Assembly (NCBI GenBank): GCA_910589075.1
Contig: CAJUSK010000023.1
Location: forward strand, 1-64,000
Direction of reading: 5' to 3'
Origin: an uncultured Lachnospiraceae bacterium
GTDB taxonomy: Bacteria; Bacillota; Clostridia; Lachnospirales; Lachnospiraceae
Length of the DNA: 64,000 bases
The notes under the pieces were generated by a model. It did no database searches and was not told the origin of the DNA. It saw only the letters and a program-made list of their open reading frames with translations. The first letter of the stretch is position 1, and every line of letters starts with the position of its first letter. A program made the translations under genes and the position numbers. Positions 41,835 through 51,465 of the stretch are shown piece by piece.

Positions 41835-42675
41835 TAACTTGCTGAAGAGGAACTGGATACAGGTTCAGTCCGACGATACCATAGTGATAAACAACAATGA
41901 ACTGTTAGGAAAACGACTCCGGGATCTGGGGCTGGAACCTTTGCCGTCAGAAAAAGGCGAGGAGAAACAGGAAGGATTTCGGAGTGGATTAGGTGCTGAA
42001 GAGCTGACCGGGCTGACGAGCGAAGGGGAAGGCGGCTCTTCCGTAATTAAGGCGGAGCCGCCTGCGCCACCGGAGCCGGTGTATGAGGGACCCAGCCCGG
42101 AGGAATTGATTGCTCAGGCGCAGGCAGAAATTGCGCAGATGAAAGAAGCTGCCCAGGCTGAGATTGCTGCGGCTAAACAGCAGGCGGCAGAAGAAGGCTG
42201 GCAGGAAGGCCTGAACCAGGGATACCGGGAAGGCGCGGCTTCCGCAGAGGCGGAGCTGGCGGATGCCAGAGCCAGAATGGAAGCGGAATACAATGATAAA
42301 ATGCGGCAACTGGAGCCTGAGTTTGTAAAACAGTTGACCGCTATCTATGAGCAGGTTTTCCATATTGAACTGGGGGATTATCAGAACCTGGTGCTGCGCC
42401 TTCTGGAAGGCTGTATGCAGAAAATGGAAACCAGCAGTAACTATATGATACATGTGGGCCCTGAAGATTATCCTTTTGTGAGCATGCAGAAAAAAGTGCT
42501 GATGGAGGTAATGGGGAATAAAAACGCTGCTTTGGAAATTGTGGAGGATGCCACGATGAAGAAAAATGAGTGCATGATAGAGGCAGACAGCGGTATTTAT
42601 GACTGTAGCCTGGATATGCAGCTTGCAGCGCTCCGCAGAGAACTGCTTCTTCTTTCGTATGAGGGTGTGGAATAA
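41818..42675 (+). CDS. fliH: Flagellar assembly protein FliH
   Basis: 285 residues from ATG 41818 (overlapping the fliG end); an earlier in-frame start at 41782 lies inside fliG. The middle is a long coiled coil with repeated 'AQAEIAQMKEAAQAEIAAAK', and the end holds the regulatory domain ('NYMIHVGPEDYPFVSMQKK'). It binds and restrains the ATPase FliI. Low sequence conservation is normal for this family; position between fliG and fliI settles it. Confidence 0.88.
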   Translation: MKLLSSNLLKRNWIQVQSDDTIVINNNELLGKRLRDLGLEPLPSEKGEEKQEGFRSGLGAEELTGLTSEGEGGSSVIKAEPPAPPEPVYEGPSPEELIAQAQAEIAQMKEAAQAEIAAAKQQAAEEGWQEGLNQGYREGAASAEAELADARARMEAEYNDKMRQLEPEFVKQLTAIYEQVFHIELGDYQNLVLRLLEGCMQKMETSSNYMIHVGPEDYPFVSMQKKVLMEVMGNKNAALEIVEDATMKKNECMIEADSGIYDCSLDMQLAALRRELLLLSYEGVE

Positions 42676-42677
42676 AA

Positions 42678-43988
42678 ATGGACTTATCCAAGTATGAAAA
42701 GGCAAAAGAAAAAGTTTATTACAGAAAGTTGGGCAAAGTACTGAATGTCGTGGGCCTGACGATAGAATCCGCGGGACCGGATGCCAGACTGGCAGATATT
42801 TGTTACATACATCCTGAAGGGGATGAAGGACCGGGCATTATGGCGGAAGTTGTGGGATTTAAGGATGGCCGTACGTTGCTGATGCCTTATGAGAATACAG
42901 AGGGTATCGGTATCGGAAACCTGGTGGAGAACACGGGGGAATCCCTCAGAGTGGCAGTGGGAGATTTCCTTCTGGGCAGGACTCTGGACGGTTTGGGCAG
43001 ACCTGCGGCAGGGGATGTAAGGATTCCGCCGGATGCAGTTACCTATTCGGTGGAGGCGCCGCCTCCGGATCCTATGAGTCGTGCGATTATTGATACGCCG
43101 CTGCCTCTGGGAGTGAAAGCGGTGGATGGACTTATTACAGTCGGTGCAGGACAGAGAATCGGAATCTTTGCCGGTTCCGGCGTGGGCAAATCCACGCTGA
43201 TGGGTATGTTTGCCAGGAATACCAAGGCGGAGATCAATGTCATTGCGCTGATTGGAGAGCGGGGAAGAGAAGTAAGGGAATTTATAGAGCGGGATCTGGG
43301 GGAAGAAGGTATGCGCCGTTCGGTTGTAGTGGTAGCGACTTCGGATAAACCTGCTTTGGAGAGGAATAAAGCTGCAAAGACGGCCACCGCCATAGCAGAG
43401 TATTTCAGAGATCAGGGCAGGGATGTGCTTCTAATGATGGATTCCCTGACCCGTTTTTGTATGGCCCAGAGAGAGATTGGCCTGGCTACCGGGGAACCTC
43501 CCGTAACCAGAGGCTATCCACCCAGTGTCTATTCGGAATTACCCAAACTGTTGGAGCGGGCAGGCAGGGCGGCCAGCGGTTCTATTACAGGTCTTTATAC
43601 CGTATTGGTGGACGGCGATGACTTTAATGAACCGATTACCGATACGGCCCGCAGTATTCTGGACGGACATATTATGCTGAATCGTAAACTTGCCCACAGG
43701 AATCATTATCCTGCGGTGGATATTTTGCAGAGTATTTCCAGGTGTATGAGCCAGGTGGCTTCAAAAGAACATAAAAAAGCGGCAGGCAAGTTGAAAAATG
43801 TGCTGGCTACTTACAATGAGGCGGAAGACCTGATTAATATTGGCGCCTACAAGAAAGGCAGCAATCCCAATATTGATTATGCAGTGGAAAAAATTAATGC
43901 GACCAATGAATTCCTCATGCAGGATGTGGAGAGCAAGTATACCTTTGAAGAGACGGTCGCTATGCTGGAAGAGCTGTATAAAGGTTAA
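42678..43988 (+). CDS. fliI: Flagellum-specific ATPase FliI
   Basis: 436 residues. Walker A 'IFAGSGVGKSTLMGMFA' (about 170), 'GERGREVREFIE', Walker B 'VLLMMDSLTRFCMAQREI' and 'SGSITGLYTVLVDGDDFNEP' are all present, as in F1-beta-like export ATPases. It energises or primes export of rod, hook and filament subunits. Two bases after fliH. Confidence 0.97.
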   Translation: MDLSKYEKAKEKVYYRKLGKVLNVVGLTIESAGPDARLADICYIHPEGDEGPGIMAEVVGFKDGRTLLMPYENTEGIGIGNLVENTGESLRVAVGDFLLGRTLDGLGRPAAGDVRIPPDAVTYSVEAPPPDPMSRAIIDTPLPLGVKAVDGLITVGAGQRIGIFAGSGVGKSTLMGMFARNTKAEINVIALIGERGREVREFIERDLGEEGMRRSVVVVATSDKPALERNKAAKTATAIAEYFRDQGRDVLLMMDSLTRFCMAQREIGLATGEPPVTRGYPPSVYSELPKLLERAGRAASGSITGLYTVLVDGDDFNEPITDTARSILDGHIMLNRKLAHRNHYPAVDILQSISRCMSQVASKEHKKAAGKLKNVLATYNEAEDLINIGAYKKGSNPNIDYAVEKINATNEFLMQDVESKYTFEETVAMLEELYKG

Positions 43989-43994
43989 TCGCAG

Positions 43995-44462
43995 ATGTCT
44001 AAATTTGTATATCGGATGCAGAATATCCTGAATATTAAAGAAAAACTGGAAGACCAGGCCAGAATGGACTTTGGGTTGGCTATGGTGCGTCTGCGGGAAG
44101 AAGAGGAGAAGCTGGAACAGCTTAAAATGCGTAAAGCGGGTTATGAGGAAGCTGCCAGAAATTCTCTGAAGGCGTCTTTGCGGATTCTGGAAATCCGGGC
44201 GAATAAAGATGCCATTGAACGTATGGATGAATATATGGTCATACAACGGGTGGAGATTGAGAAAGCAGAAAAGAAAGTGGAGCAGGAACGTATAAAACTC
44301 CAGGAATCCATCCAGGAAAGAAAGATACAGGAAAAGCTGCGTGAAAATGCCTTTGACGTATTTATGGAAGAAGAGAAGGCGAGAGAAAGCCGGGAGATTG
44401 ATGAGCTGACCAGCTATACCTATGGGCAGAAGAAAGTGGAAGAAGCCCTGGAGGAGGGATAG
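43995..44462 (+). CDS. fliJ: Flagellar export chaperone FliJ
   Basis: 155 residues, almost entirely helical and charged ('MRKAGYEEAARNSLKASLRI', 'EKAEKKVEQERIKLQESIQE'), starting 'MSKFVYRMQNILNIKEKLED' as in FliJ. It forms a coiled-coil stalk inside the FliI ring. Position after fliI supports the call. Weak ribosome binding site. Confidence 0.9.
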   Translation: MSKFVYRMQNILNIKEKLEDQARMDFGLAMVRLREEEEKLEQLKMRKAGYEEAARNSLKASLRILEIRANKDAIERMDEYMVIQRVEIEKAEKKVEQERIKLQESIQERKIQEKLRENAFDVFMEEEKARESREIDELTSYTYGQKKVEEALEEG

Positions 44463-44493
44463 CGCATGAAAATTAAGGAGCGGCAGGCAAGTT

Positions 44494-45387
44494 ATGGCGA
44501 AAAAGGAAAATATACAGGACACGGAAAATACCGGAGAGATCAAAGATAAAAAGGCGCTGAAAGAAGAGAAAAAACGGCTGAAGGCAGAGCAGAAGGCTCA
44601 GAAAAAAGAGGCAAAGCGGCGTGCGAAAGAGCTGGACGCTCAGGAAGAAGAACTGGATGAAGAGTCGGAAGGCAGTTCCGCACCTGTTGTGCTTGTTACT
44701 TTTATCATTGTGGTTATCTGGCTTGCCATTCTGGGATTACTGATCAAGCTGGACGTAGGCGGGTTCGGCTCGACTGTGTTACGGCCGATTCTGGGGAATG
44801 TGCCTGTGATCAATAAAGTACTTCCGGCAGAAAAAATGGCGCAGCCTGGCGGCAGTGACGGGGAAGAAGAATATTATGGTTATAAAGATCTGAAAGATGC
44901 GGTAGATCAGATTAAACGTCTGGAACTGGAGCTGGAAAATGCTCAGTCCGGCAATTCCAATACGGAAAAGCGGATACAGGAACTGGAAGCGGAAATTGAA
45001 CGTCTGAAAACTTTTGAAGACAATCAGATTGCTTTTGAAAATATTAAAAACGAGTTTTATAATGAAGTGGTGTATTCCGACAAGGGGCCGGGGGCTGATG
45101 CATACATGAAATATTTTGAATCCATGAATCCGGCTACGGCAGAATTGATTTACAAACAGGTAGTGGCACAGGAACAGGTGGACAGCAAGGTGAAGGAATA
45201 TGCCAGTGCCTATGCGTCGATGAAGCCGAAAGAGGCAGCCGCTATTTTCGAAGCAATGCAGGATGATCTGGATCTGGCAGCAAAGATACTGGGTACTATG
45301 AGTGCCGATGACCGGGGGAAGATACTGGGGGTTATGGACCAGGAAGTGGCGGCCAGACTTACGAAAATAATGGATCCGGAATCTTAA
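44494..45387 (+). CDS. MotE-like membrane protein of the flagellar operon
   Basis: 297 residues. Lys/Glu-rich cytoplasmic N-terminus, one membrane segment at about 68-88 ('VLVTFIIVVIWLAILGLLI'), a coiled coil at about 140-180, and a C-terminal MgtE-N/MotE-like domain ('YFESMNPATAELIYKQVVAQ', 'ASMKPKEAAAIFEAMQDDL', 'ARLTKIMDPE'). MotE family proteins chaperone MotC or act in motor assembly; here the gene lies between fliJ and fliK, a common clostridial position (ylxF-like). Function inferred from family. Confidence 0.75.
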   Translation: MAKKENIQDTENTGEIKDKKALKEEKKRLKAEQKAQKKEAKRRAKELDAQEEELDEESEGSSAPVVLVTFIIVVIWLAILGLLIKLDVGGFGSTVLRPILGNVPVINKVLPAEKMAQPGGSDGEEEYYGYKDLKDAVDQIKRLELELENAQSGNSNTEKRIQELEAEIERLKTFEDNQIAFENIKNEFYNEVVYSDKGPGADAYMKYFESMNPATAELIYKQVVAQEQVDSKVKEYASAYASMKPKEAAAIFEAMQDDLDLAAKILGTMSADDRGKILGVMDQEVAARLTKIMDPES

Positions 45388-45470
45388 TTTCCGGCAGATT
45401 ATTTCCGATATATCCATATATACTTTGTGTATATGATATATAATATATATTTCCGGAAAGGAGGAGACAA

Positions 45471-46877
45471 ATGACAGGAACAGGTGTAACACAGGCAGTC
45501 GGACTGCTGTTGGGTACATCCGGTATGGGTTCTGTGAACGGCAGCAACAATCCGTCCGGAGACGGTTTTTCCCGGATTATGGATCAGACCACCAGGGATT
45601 CTGCCGGTCAGATGCAGGGCTATCAGAAAGAGAACCAGGCTGCCCCCACAAAAACGCCGGTTAAGGTAGATCGTACTACGGTCAGAGATACCAGAGAGCA
45701 GGTGTCTGGCAAGACGTCCGATCAGGGGCAGGATACGACGGATCAGGTTGAAAATCCGCAGGAAGCTGTGGAAGAGGCGGTTGCGGAAGTAAAGGATGCT
45801 ATTGAAGAAGAACTGGGCATTTCCGAAGAGGAACTGGAAGCCATTATGAGCGAACTGGGCCTGACGCAGGTGGATCTTTTGCAACCGGCCAATGTACGGG
45901 ATATTATAATGGCGGCAGCCGGGGAGACAGATGGCCTGAGTATTCTGACAAATGAAAGCCTGTATCAGGATGTGCAGACTCTGACAGGCATGGTGGAAGA
46001 AATTGTCAGTGACCTGCAGGTGGAACTGGGCGTGGATGATACTGCAATGGCGGATATTCTGCAGCAGTTTGAAGAGAGTCTGAACGGTCTGCAGATGGAA
46101 AACACAGCGGAAGAAAACGGCGTGGAGATTCCCCAGGTGATTTCCCAAGAGGAAACATCCGAAGCTGTGGTGACGGTACAGAAGGAGGATGCTTCGGAAG
46201 GAGCAGGCGAGCCCGCACTGACGGAAGGGCTGGAAGGCGCGAAAGAGACGGCGACGGTCGAAGTAAAGGTTCCGGATAAAACTTCAGGAAAAGAAAGCGA
46301 TACCGGCGCCCATCACGAAAGCGGCAATCCATTTCTGCAAGGCTGGAGCAGAACAGGACTGGATACGACCTTTGACAATACCATAGCAGAACAGGTGGAG
46401 ATTCCCTTTGAAACGGTGGATACCCGGGATGTAATGAACCAGGTCACCGAGTTTATGAAGGCTCAGGTCAAGCCGGAAATTACCGAATTGAATCTGCGGC
46501 TGCATCCGGAAACACTGGGAACACTGCATGTGCATCTAACAGCAAAAGAGGGCGTGGTGACAGCACAGTTTACGGCAGAAAATGAAGCTGTCAGAACTGT
46601 ACTGGAAGCTCAGGTAGCTCAGTTAAAGGAAAATCTGAATCATCAGGGCGTAAAAGTGGAAGCGGTGGAGGTGACCATTGCCAGCCATGGCTTTGAGAGG
46701 AGTTTCGGTGAGAATGGCGGGGACAATGCCGGTTATGAAGAACCCAGAAAACGGGGTACCCGCAGGATTCAACTGGACGATGGTGTTTCACTGGATGAGA
46801 TGGATCTCTCAGAGGAAGAACGTATTGCGGCGGAGATGATGGAGCAGAACGGCAATACGGTGGATTATATGGCGTAA
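45471..46877 (+). CDS. fliK: Flagellar hook-length control protein FliK
   Basis: 468 residues. The long N-terminal portion is acidic, Gln/Thr-rich and unstructured; the C-terminal Flg_hook domain is at about 340-410 with 'LNLRLHPETLGTLHVHLTAK' and 'VTAQFTAENEAVRTVLEAQV'. FliK is secreted, measures the hook and switches export to filament. An 83-base AT-rich gap precedes it, with AAAGGAGGAG before ATG 45471. Confidence 0.88.
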   Translation: MTGTGVTQAVGLLLGTSGMGSVNGSNNPSGDGFSRIMDQTTRDSAGQMQGYQKENQAAPTKTPVKVDRTTVRDTREQVSGKTSDQGQDTTDQVENPQEAVEEAVAEVKDAIEEELGISEEELEAIMSELGLTQVDLLQPANVRDIIMAAAGETDGLSILTNESLYQDVQTLTGMVEEIVSDLQVELGVDDTAMADILQQFEESLNGLQMENTAEENGVEIPQVISQEETSEAVVTVQKEDASEGAGEPALTEGLEGAKETATVEVKVPDKTSGKESDTGAHHESGNPFLQGWSRTGLDTTFDNTIAEQVEIPFETVDTRDVMNQVTEFMKAQVKPEITELNLRLHPETLGTLHVHLTAKEGVVTAQFTAENEAVRTVLEAQVAQLKENLNHQGVKVEAVEVTIASHGFERSFGENGGDNAGYEEPRKRGTRRIQLDDGVSLDEMDLSEEERIAAEMMEQNGNTVDYMA

Positions 46878-46887
46878 GGAGGAGTAT

Positions 46888-47700
46888 ATGGCTTTAGTAG
46901 CACCCGTAAAAGACGGTAAAATAGTAGACACAAGAGCAACCACAGAAGAAAAAAAGAAATCTGAAAAATCAGGCAACAATCTTGATAAGGATGCGTTCCT
47001 GCAGCTTCTGGTGGCACAGATGAAGTATCAGGATCCGTTGGAACCCACTTCCAATACGGAATATATATCCCAGCTTGCCACATTCTCCAGTCTGGAGGAA
47101 ATGCAGAATATGACCGGCGCCATGAACATGCAGCGTGCATCCAATCTGGTCGGGGAAGAAGTTTACATTAAGACAACTGATCCTACGACAGGAAGTACCA
47201 ATTATGTACATGGCAAGGTGAATTTCGTAACTTATCAGAACGGTAAGGCATATGTCAATGTAAACGGAGAAGATTATCCGCTGGATGATGTGGACAGTAT
47301 TTATGATCCTGAATATTCTGAGGCTTATGATCTGGCATACGAATGGACAGTGGGCCTGAACAAACTGCCGGCACTTTCCAAAGTGACACTCTCAGATGAA
47401 GAAGATATTATGAAACTGAAAGAAACCTTTGATAAGATGACAGATTATCAGAAGAGCTTCTTAACGGATGAGAATAAGAAGAAACTGGACAGCTATGTCA
47501 ACCAGATTGAACTTTTAAAGAAAGCAAAGGAAGAACTGGACGATAAGCTGGAAGGGGCGGATAAACCGGAAGATACCGACAAGGAAGACGAGACAGAGAA
47601 CACGGATAAGACGGAGAATACTGACAAGACGGAAAACACAGATAAAACAGAAAACACAGATAAGACGGATAAGACAGACGGGACAGACAAGACAGAATGA
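46888..47700 (+). CDS. flgD: Hook assembly scaffold FlgD with a repetitive charged tail
   Basis: 270 residues. N-terminal capping motif 'LDKDAFLQLLVAQMKYQDPL' and 'NTEYISQLATFSSLEEMQNM' are typical. The central domain is reduced, and the last ~45 residues are near-perfect repeats of 'TENTDK'. FlgD caps the growing hook and is lost on completion. The tail is unusual for the family and could have grown by slippage of an 18-base DNA unit. Confidence 0.88.
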   Translation: MALVAPVKDGKIVDTRATTEEKKKSEKSGNNLDKDAFLQLLVAQMKYQDPLEPTSNTEYISQLATFSSLEEMQNMTGAMNMQRASNLVGEEVYIKTTDPTTGSTNYVHGKVNFVTYQNGKAYVNVNGEDYPLDDVDSIYDPEYSEAYDLAYEWTVGLNKLPALSKVTLSDEEDIMKLKETFDKMTDYQKSFLTDENKKKLDSYVNQIELLKKAKEELDDKLEGADKPEDTDKEDETENTDKTENTDKTENTDKTENTDKTDKTDGTDKTE

Positions 47701-47733
47701 TGGCTTTGGCCAGGACGGAAGGAGTAAAACGCA

Positions 47734-48135
47734 GTGAAAATACAAAACAGCCAATACCTTTCCGCACTGCAGATACCAAATCAGTTCCCCGTTCAGAGCA
47801 GCAATACCCGTAAAACTGTTTCGCAGCCGGAAGGAGGTTCCTTTCAGGACATTCTGGCCGGAAAAACAGGCCGGACGGAAGGAGAACTTAAATTTTCCAA
47901 ACATGCTGCAAACAGGCTTGCAGACAGAAACATCAGGCTTACAGACGAGCAGATGGGTCGTCTGAGCGACGGAACGCAGAAAGCCGGTGCGAAAGGAATC
48001 AAAGAATCGCTGGTGATCGTAGATCAGCTGGCATTTATCGTCAATATCCCCAATCGGACGGTGGTGACAGCCATGGATCAGGCAGAAACAGAAGAAAACA
48101 TATTTACCAATATTGATGGTGCCGTAATCATGTAG
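47734..48135 (+). CDS. Conserved flagellar operon protein (TIGR02530-like)
   Basis: 133 residues; the C-terminal half 'FSKHAANRLADRNIRLTDEQ' and 'KGIKESLVIVDQLAFIVNIP' with 'NRTVVTAMD' matches the small protein that follows flgD in many Gram-positive flagellar operons (flg_new). No membrane segment. Thought to take part in hook formation, exact role unknown. ATG or GTG start uncertain: the call assumes the GTG at 47734 near GAAGGAGTAAAAC. Confidence 0.8.
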   Translation: MKIQNSQYLSALQIPNQFPVQSSNTRKTVSQPEGGSFQDILAGKTGRTEGELKFSKHAANRLADRNIRLTDEQMGRLSDGTQKAGAKGIKESLVIVDQLAFIVNIPNRTVVTAMDQAETEENIFTNIDGAVIM

Positions 48136-48217
48136 CCGGACCTTTTGGAGGCAAATGTTCCCGACTGACAGACGGAGCGCGGCGGTACCAGGTAAGAGTA
48201 GGAGGTCATATAAAACT

Positions 48218-50257
48218 ATGATGAGATCAATGTTTTCTGGTGTGGCAGGACTTAAAACACACCAGACCAAGATGGACGTAATCGGTAATAATATCGCCAA
48301 TGTCAATACGACGGCATATAAATCCAGTTCCATCAACTTCAGTGAACTTTTGTATCAGACAACATCCAGGGCATCCGGACCCAATGCGCTGACAGGGCGG
48401 GCCGGTGTCAATGCAAAGCAGATCGGTCTGGGCGTACAGTCCGCAGCCATCAGCAATGCCATCACAACGGGTGGCGCTACCCAGAATACGGGTAATCCCT
48501 TCGATATTAAGATCAACGGGGAAGCCTTCTTTGTGGTAAGTGACGGAAAGAGCAACTATTTTACAAGGGACGGTTCTTTCTATGTGGATGCGGCAGGAAA
48601 TCTGGCCATGTCAGCCAACGGCTATAATGTTATGGGCTGGGGTGTGGATGAAGCCACGCAGACAATTAAAAAGGATACGGTACAGGCGCTTCGTATTATG
48701 AGCGCTGCCAATATGACCTATCCGCCGGAAGCGACCACAGAGGCATATGTGGATGGTATTCTGGATAAAAATGAACCGGATGCCTCCACCGAATCCGGGA
48801 AAACCATGAACCTCAGCTTCTTCGATGCCCTGGGGTACAGCTACACAGCCAAATTTGCTGTCCGTGAGACAACCGCAAAAGGCGAGTATATGGTGGAACT
48901 GGCAGATATTCTGGATTCTACCGGTACATCCCTCAAGGATGTGTACAAAGTAAATGACATCAGTGAGATTGCCTCATTTGGCGGTTCCAGGATTGTAGAG
49001 ACAACAGAGCTGAGAAAGCTGATATCGGATGTAGTGTACACCCGTGATCCGGGTACGGATCGTAGCAAGGATATTTATTCCAGAAAGATGGCGCTGGAGG
49101 AAGTATTCAGCGACTATAAAGAGAAAGGGATCAGTGGTCTGAAATACAGGCCTGTAACAATTGCAGCGGATGGTACGGAAACACCGACCATTGCTGATGG
49201 GGATGCTTTTGCACCCGGAGGTACTGTAACCATGACCGGTACAGGTACGTTGTCCAGAAGCGATATGGAGACCCTTCACAAACTGATTTTTGTGGAAGCC
49301 ACAACGGACGCCGCAGGCAATGCCGTGCCGGCTCACTATTATTATGAAAAGGCAGACGGTACTGCTGTTACACTGGACTCTACCAGCACGCCGGCAGATT
49401 GGGCGGATGTACTGGGAATTCCGGCTGCTGAACTGAAAAGCGTTACATTGAACGGGGATGGCAGTGTGGAGTTTAATCATGAGACTTCATTTACCTATGG
49501 AGAAACCGGAAGCTACAGCGGAGGTAATTTTACCGTACAGATCAGCCGGGATGAGGCCTATGGCCTGGATACCAGCAAGGACAATGTAAATTATACCTTT
49601 GTAGTGGCTGAGGACGGTCAGGCACAGGTGACTACAAGTACGACCTATAATGGCCATCAGTTGATCTTCAATACCGATACCGGTAAATTTGTATCTATCA
49701 GTGGCGGAGACAGTGTAACACTGGATTTTGAAACGAGTGTGAACACATTGCTGGGCACTTCGGAATCCCTTGCCAACTTCTCGGATATTAATATAGACTG
49801 GACCAATGTGACATGGTTCGACAATGGCGGGGCATCCACGATGACAGCCCAGTCGGGAACGGAAGGAAAGGGCCTGGGTTCAGGCCGTAAACTGGGCAAT
49901 ATGTCCGGTGTTTCCATCCAGAACAACGGTGAAATTTATGCCACCTATGACAACGGCATGACAAAACTGGTAGGACAGATTGCGGTTGCCAAATTTGCCA
50001 ATGCGGCAGGTTTGGAGAAGGCCGGCGATAACCTGTACCAGGCAACATTGAACTCCGGTGAATTTGACGGTATCGGCGTGGATATTACCGCAGACGGAGC
50101 AGGCAGCATGACAACGGGCGCCCTGGAAATGAGTAATGTGGATCTTTCTTCGGAATTTACCCATATGATCACAACGCAGAGAGGTTTCCAGGCCAACAGC
50201 CGTATTATTACCGTATCCGATACACTGCTGGAAGAGCTGGTGAATCTGAAACGGTAA
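48218..50257 (+). CDS. flgE: Flagellar hook protein FlgE, long form
   Basis: 679 residues from ATG 48218 (AGGAGG upstream); a start at 48155 would add 21 unlikely residues. N-terminal 'MMRSMFSGVAGLKTHQTKMD' and 'NNIANVNTTAYKSSSINFSE', C-terminal 'STEFTHMITTQRGFQANSRI'-type motif with 'VSDTLLEELVNL' are conserved. Typical FlgE is 400-450 residues, so about 230 are added in the variable outer domain (roughly 220-540), which is rich in Thr, Gly and Asp. The outer surface of the hook is therefore probably larger than usual. Confidence 0.92.
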   Translation: MMRSMFSGVAGLKTHQTKMDVIGNNIANVNTTAYKSSSINFSELLYQTTSRASGPNALTGRAGVNAKQIGLGVQSAAISNAITTGGATQNTGNPFDIKINGEAFFVVSDGKSNYFTRDGSFYVDAAGNLAMSANGYNVMGWGVDEATQTIKKDTVQALRIMSAANMTYPPEATTEAYVDGILDKNEPDASTESGKTMNLSFFDALGYSYTAKFAVRETTAKGEYMVELADILDSTGTSLKDVYKVNDISEIASFGGSRIVETTELRKLISDVVYTRDPGTDRSKDIYSRKMALEEVFSDYKEKGISGLKYRPVTIAADGTETPTIADGDAFAPGGTVTMTGTGTLSRSDMETLHKLIFVEATTDAAGNAVPAHYYYEKADGTAVTLDSTSTPADWADVLGIPAAELKSVTLNGDGSVEFNHETSFTYGETGSYSGGNFTVQISRDEAYGLDTSKDNVNYTFVVAEDGQAQVTTSTTYNGHQLIFNTDTGKFVSISGGDSVTLDFETSVNTLLGTSESLANFSDINIDWTNVTWFDNGGASTMTAQSGTEGKGLGSGRKLGNMSGVSIQNNGEIYATYDNGMTKLVGQIAVAKFANAAGLEKAGDNLYQATLNSGEFDGIGVDITADGAGSMTTGALEMSNVDLSSEFTHMITTQRGFQANSRIITVSDTLLEELVNLKR

Positions 50258-50331
50258 ACAGTCGGGTGGTAAATAAATGAAACAGAGATATCAAAACAAT
50301 GGTGTTATAATACCGTAGTGAAATCAGCGGG

Positions 50332-50366
50332 ACAGGGAACTATTGTGCAAGAACATAGTTTCCTGT
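50332..50366 (+). terminator. Hairpin in the flgE-flbD gap
   Basis: ACAGGGAACTAT (50332-50343) pairs with ATAGTTTCCTGT (50355-50366) with one G-T pair. 'catttgctgttt' follows, a poor T run. The 203-base gap also holds TTATAATACC near 50304 and the ribosome binding site of flbD; a partial transcription break or a processing site. Confidence 0.45.
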
Positions 50367-50460
50367 CATTTGCTGTTTAATATGTTCTCATTTGCTCTCG
50401 TGTAGTGTAAGTGTCATACATATGGAGGGGAGAGGAATATGGATAAAAGGGGAGCGGACC

Positions 50461-50646
50461 ATGATTGAACTGACGAAGCTGAATGGTCAGAAAGTACTGG
50501 TCAACTGTGATTTGATTGAATTGGTTGAAGAGACGCCGGATACGGTGGTTTCCTTTACTACCGGAAGAAAAATAATTGTAAAAGAAAGTAGACAAGAAGT
50601 GAAAAATTTAGTAAAATCGTATAGAAAGGATATTTTTGCAGACTAG
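50461..50646 (+). CDS. flbD: FlbD-like flagellar protein
   Basis: 61 residues from ATG 50461; 'MIELTKLNGQKVLVNCDLIE' and 'TTGRKIIVKESRQEVKNLV' are the FlbD (swarming motility SwrD) family. In Bacillus, SwrD raises motor torque. A start at 50392 would add 23 residues not seen in the family. Twenty-five bases before motA, fitting a role with the stator. Confidence 0.85.
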   Translation: MIELTKLNGQKVLVNCDLIELVEETPDTVVSFTTGRKIIVKESRQEVKNLVKSYRKDIFAD

Positions 50647-50670
50647 CGCAGAAATAGAAAGGTGAAGATC

Positions 50671-51465
50671 TTGGATATAGCATCGTTATTAGGCTTAATC
50701 TTATGCTTCGGCATGGTAATTTTCGGAATCATCAGTAATGCCGGAGTGGGCGGCGTTAAGTATTTCTTTGATGCCCCTTCCGCTATCATTACATTCGGCG
50801 GCGCCTTTGCAGCAATACTCGCTTCTACTACAATGGCTGATTTCGTCGGTGGCCTGAAAAGTTTTTCTCTTGCAATTAAGACGACTTCTTTTGATGTAAC
50901 GGCAATTATACGCAAGATTATAGATTTATCCAATGTGGCAAGAAAAGAAGGGTTGCTTTCGCTGGAAGAAGCGGCAGGCGATCTGGAAGACGAATTTTTG
51001 AAAAAGGGGATTTTGCTTGTAGTAGACGGTACTGATCCCGAACTTGTCCGGGCGATTATGGAGACAGAGCTGATCAGTATGAATGACCGGCATAAATCCA
51101 ATATCAGTTTCTGGGAAGATGTGGCGACCATGGGTCCTGCCTGGGGTATGATTGGTACGCTGATCGGTCTGATCCTGATGCTTCAGAATATGGATGACCC
51201 GTCTTCTATCGGTCCGTCTATGGCGGTAGCGCTGATTACCACACTATACGGATCATTGCTTGCAAACTGGGTATGTACACCGGTGGCAAGTAAGTTAAAA
51301 ACGAATAATAATATTGAGATGCAGGCTAAAGAAATTATGATAGAAGGGCTTTTATCAATACAGGCCGGAGAAAACCCCCGTGTTATTGAAGAAAAGCTGA
51401 AATCTTTCCTGGCTCCTAAGGACAGGAGCAGCACCGAAGAGGGCGGAGGTGAGGCAGATGGCTAA
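50671..51465 (+). CDS. motA: Flagellar stator protein MotA
   Basis: 264 residues from TTG 50671, with AAAGGTGA about 6 bases upstream; GTG 50662 is an alternative three codons longer. Four membrane segments (about 3-25, 35-55, 152-175, 185-205), 'WEDVATMGPAWGMIGTLIGL' and the torque region before it. Forms the 5:2 proton channel with MotB. Overlaps motB by eight bases. Confidence 0.93.
   Translation: MDIASLLGLILCFGMVIFGIISNAGVGGVKYFFDAPSAIITFGGAFAAILASTTMADFVGGLKSFSLAIKTTSFDVTAIIRKIIDLSNVARKEGLLSLEEAAGDLEDEFLKKGILLVVDGTDPELVRAIMETELISMNDRHKSNISFWEDVATMGPAWGMIGTLIGLILMLQNMDDPSSIGPSMAVALITTLYGSLLANWVCTPVASKLKTNNNIEMQAKEIMIEGLLSIQAGENPRVIEEKLKSFLAPKDRSSTEEGGGEADG

Noticed and set aside
47493..47690. 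Minus-strand 'SVLSVFSVLS' repeat peptide
   Set aside because: Antisense shadow of the TENTDK repeats in flgD.
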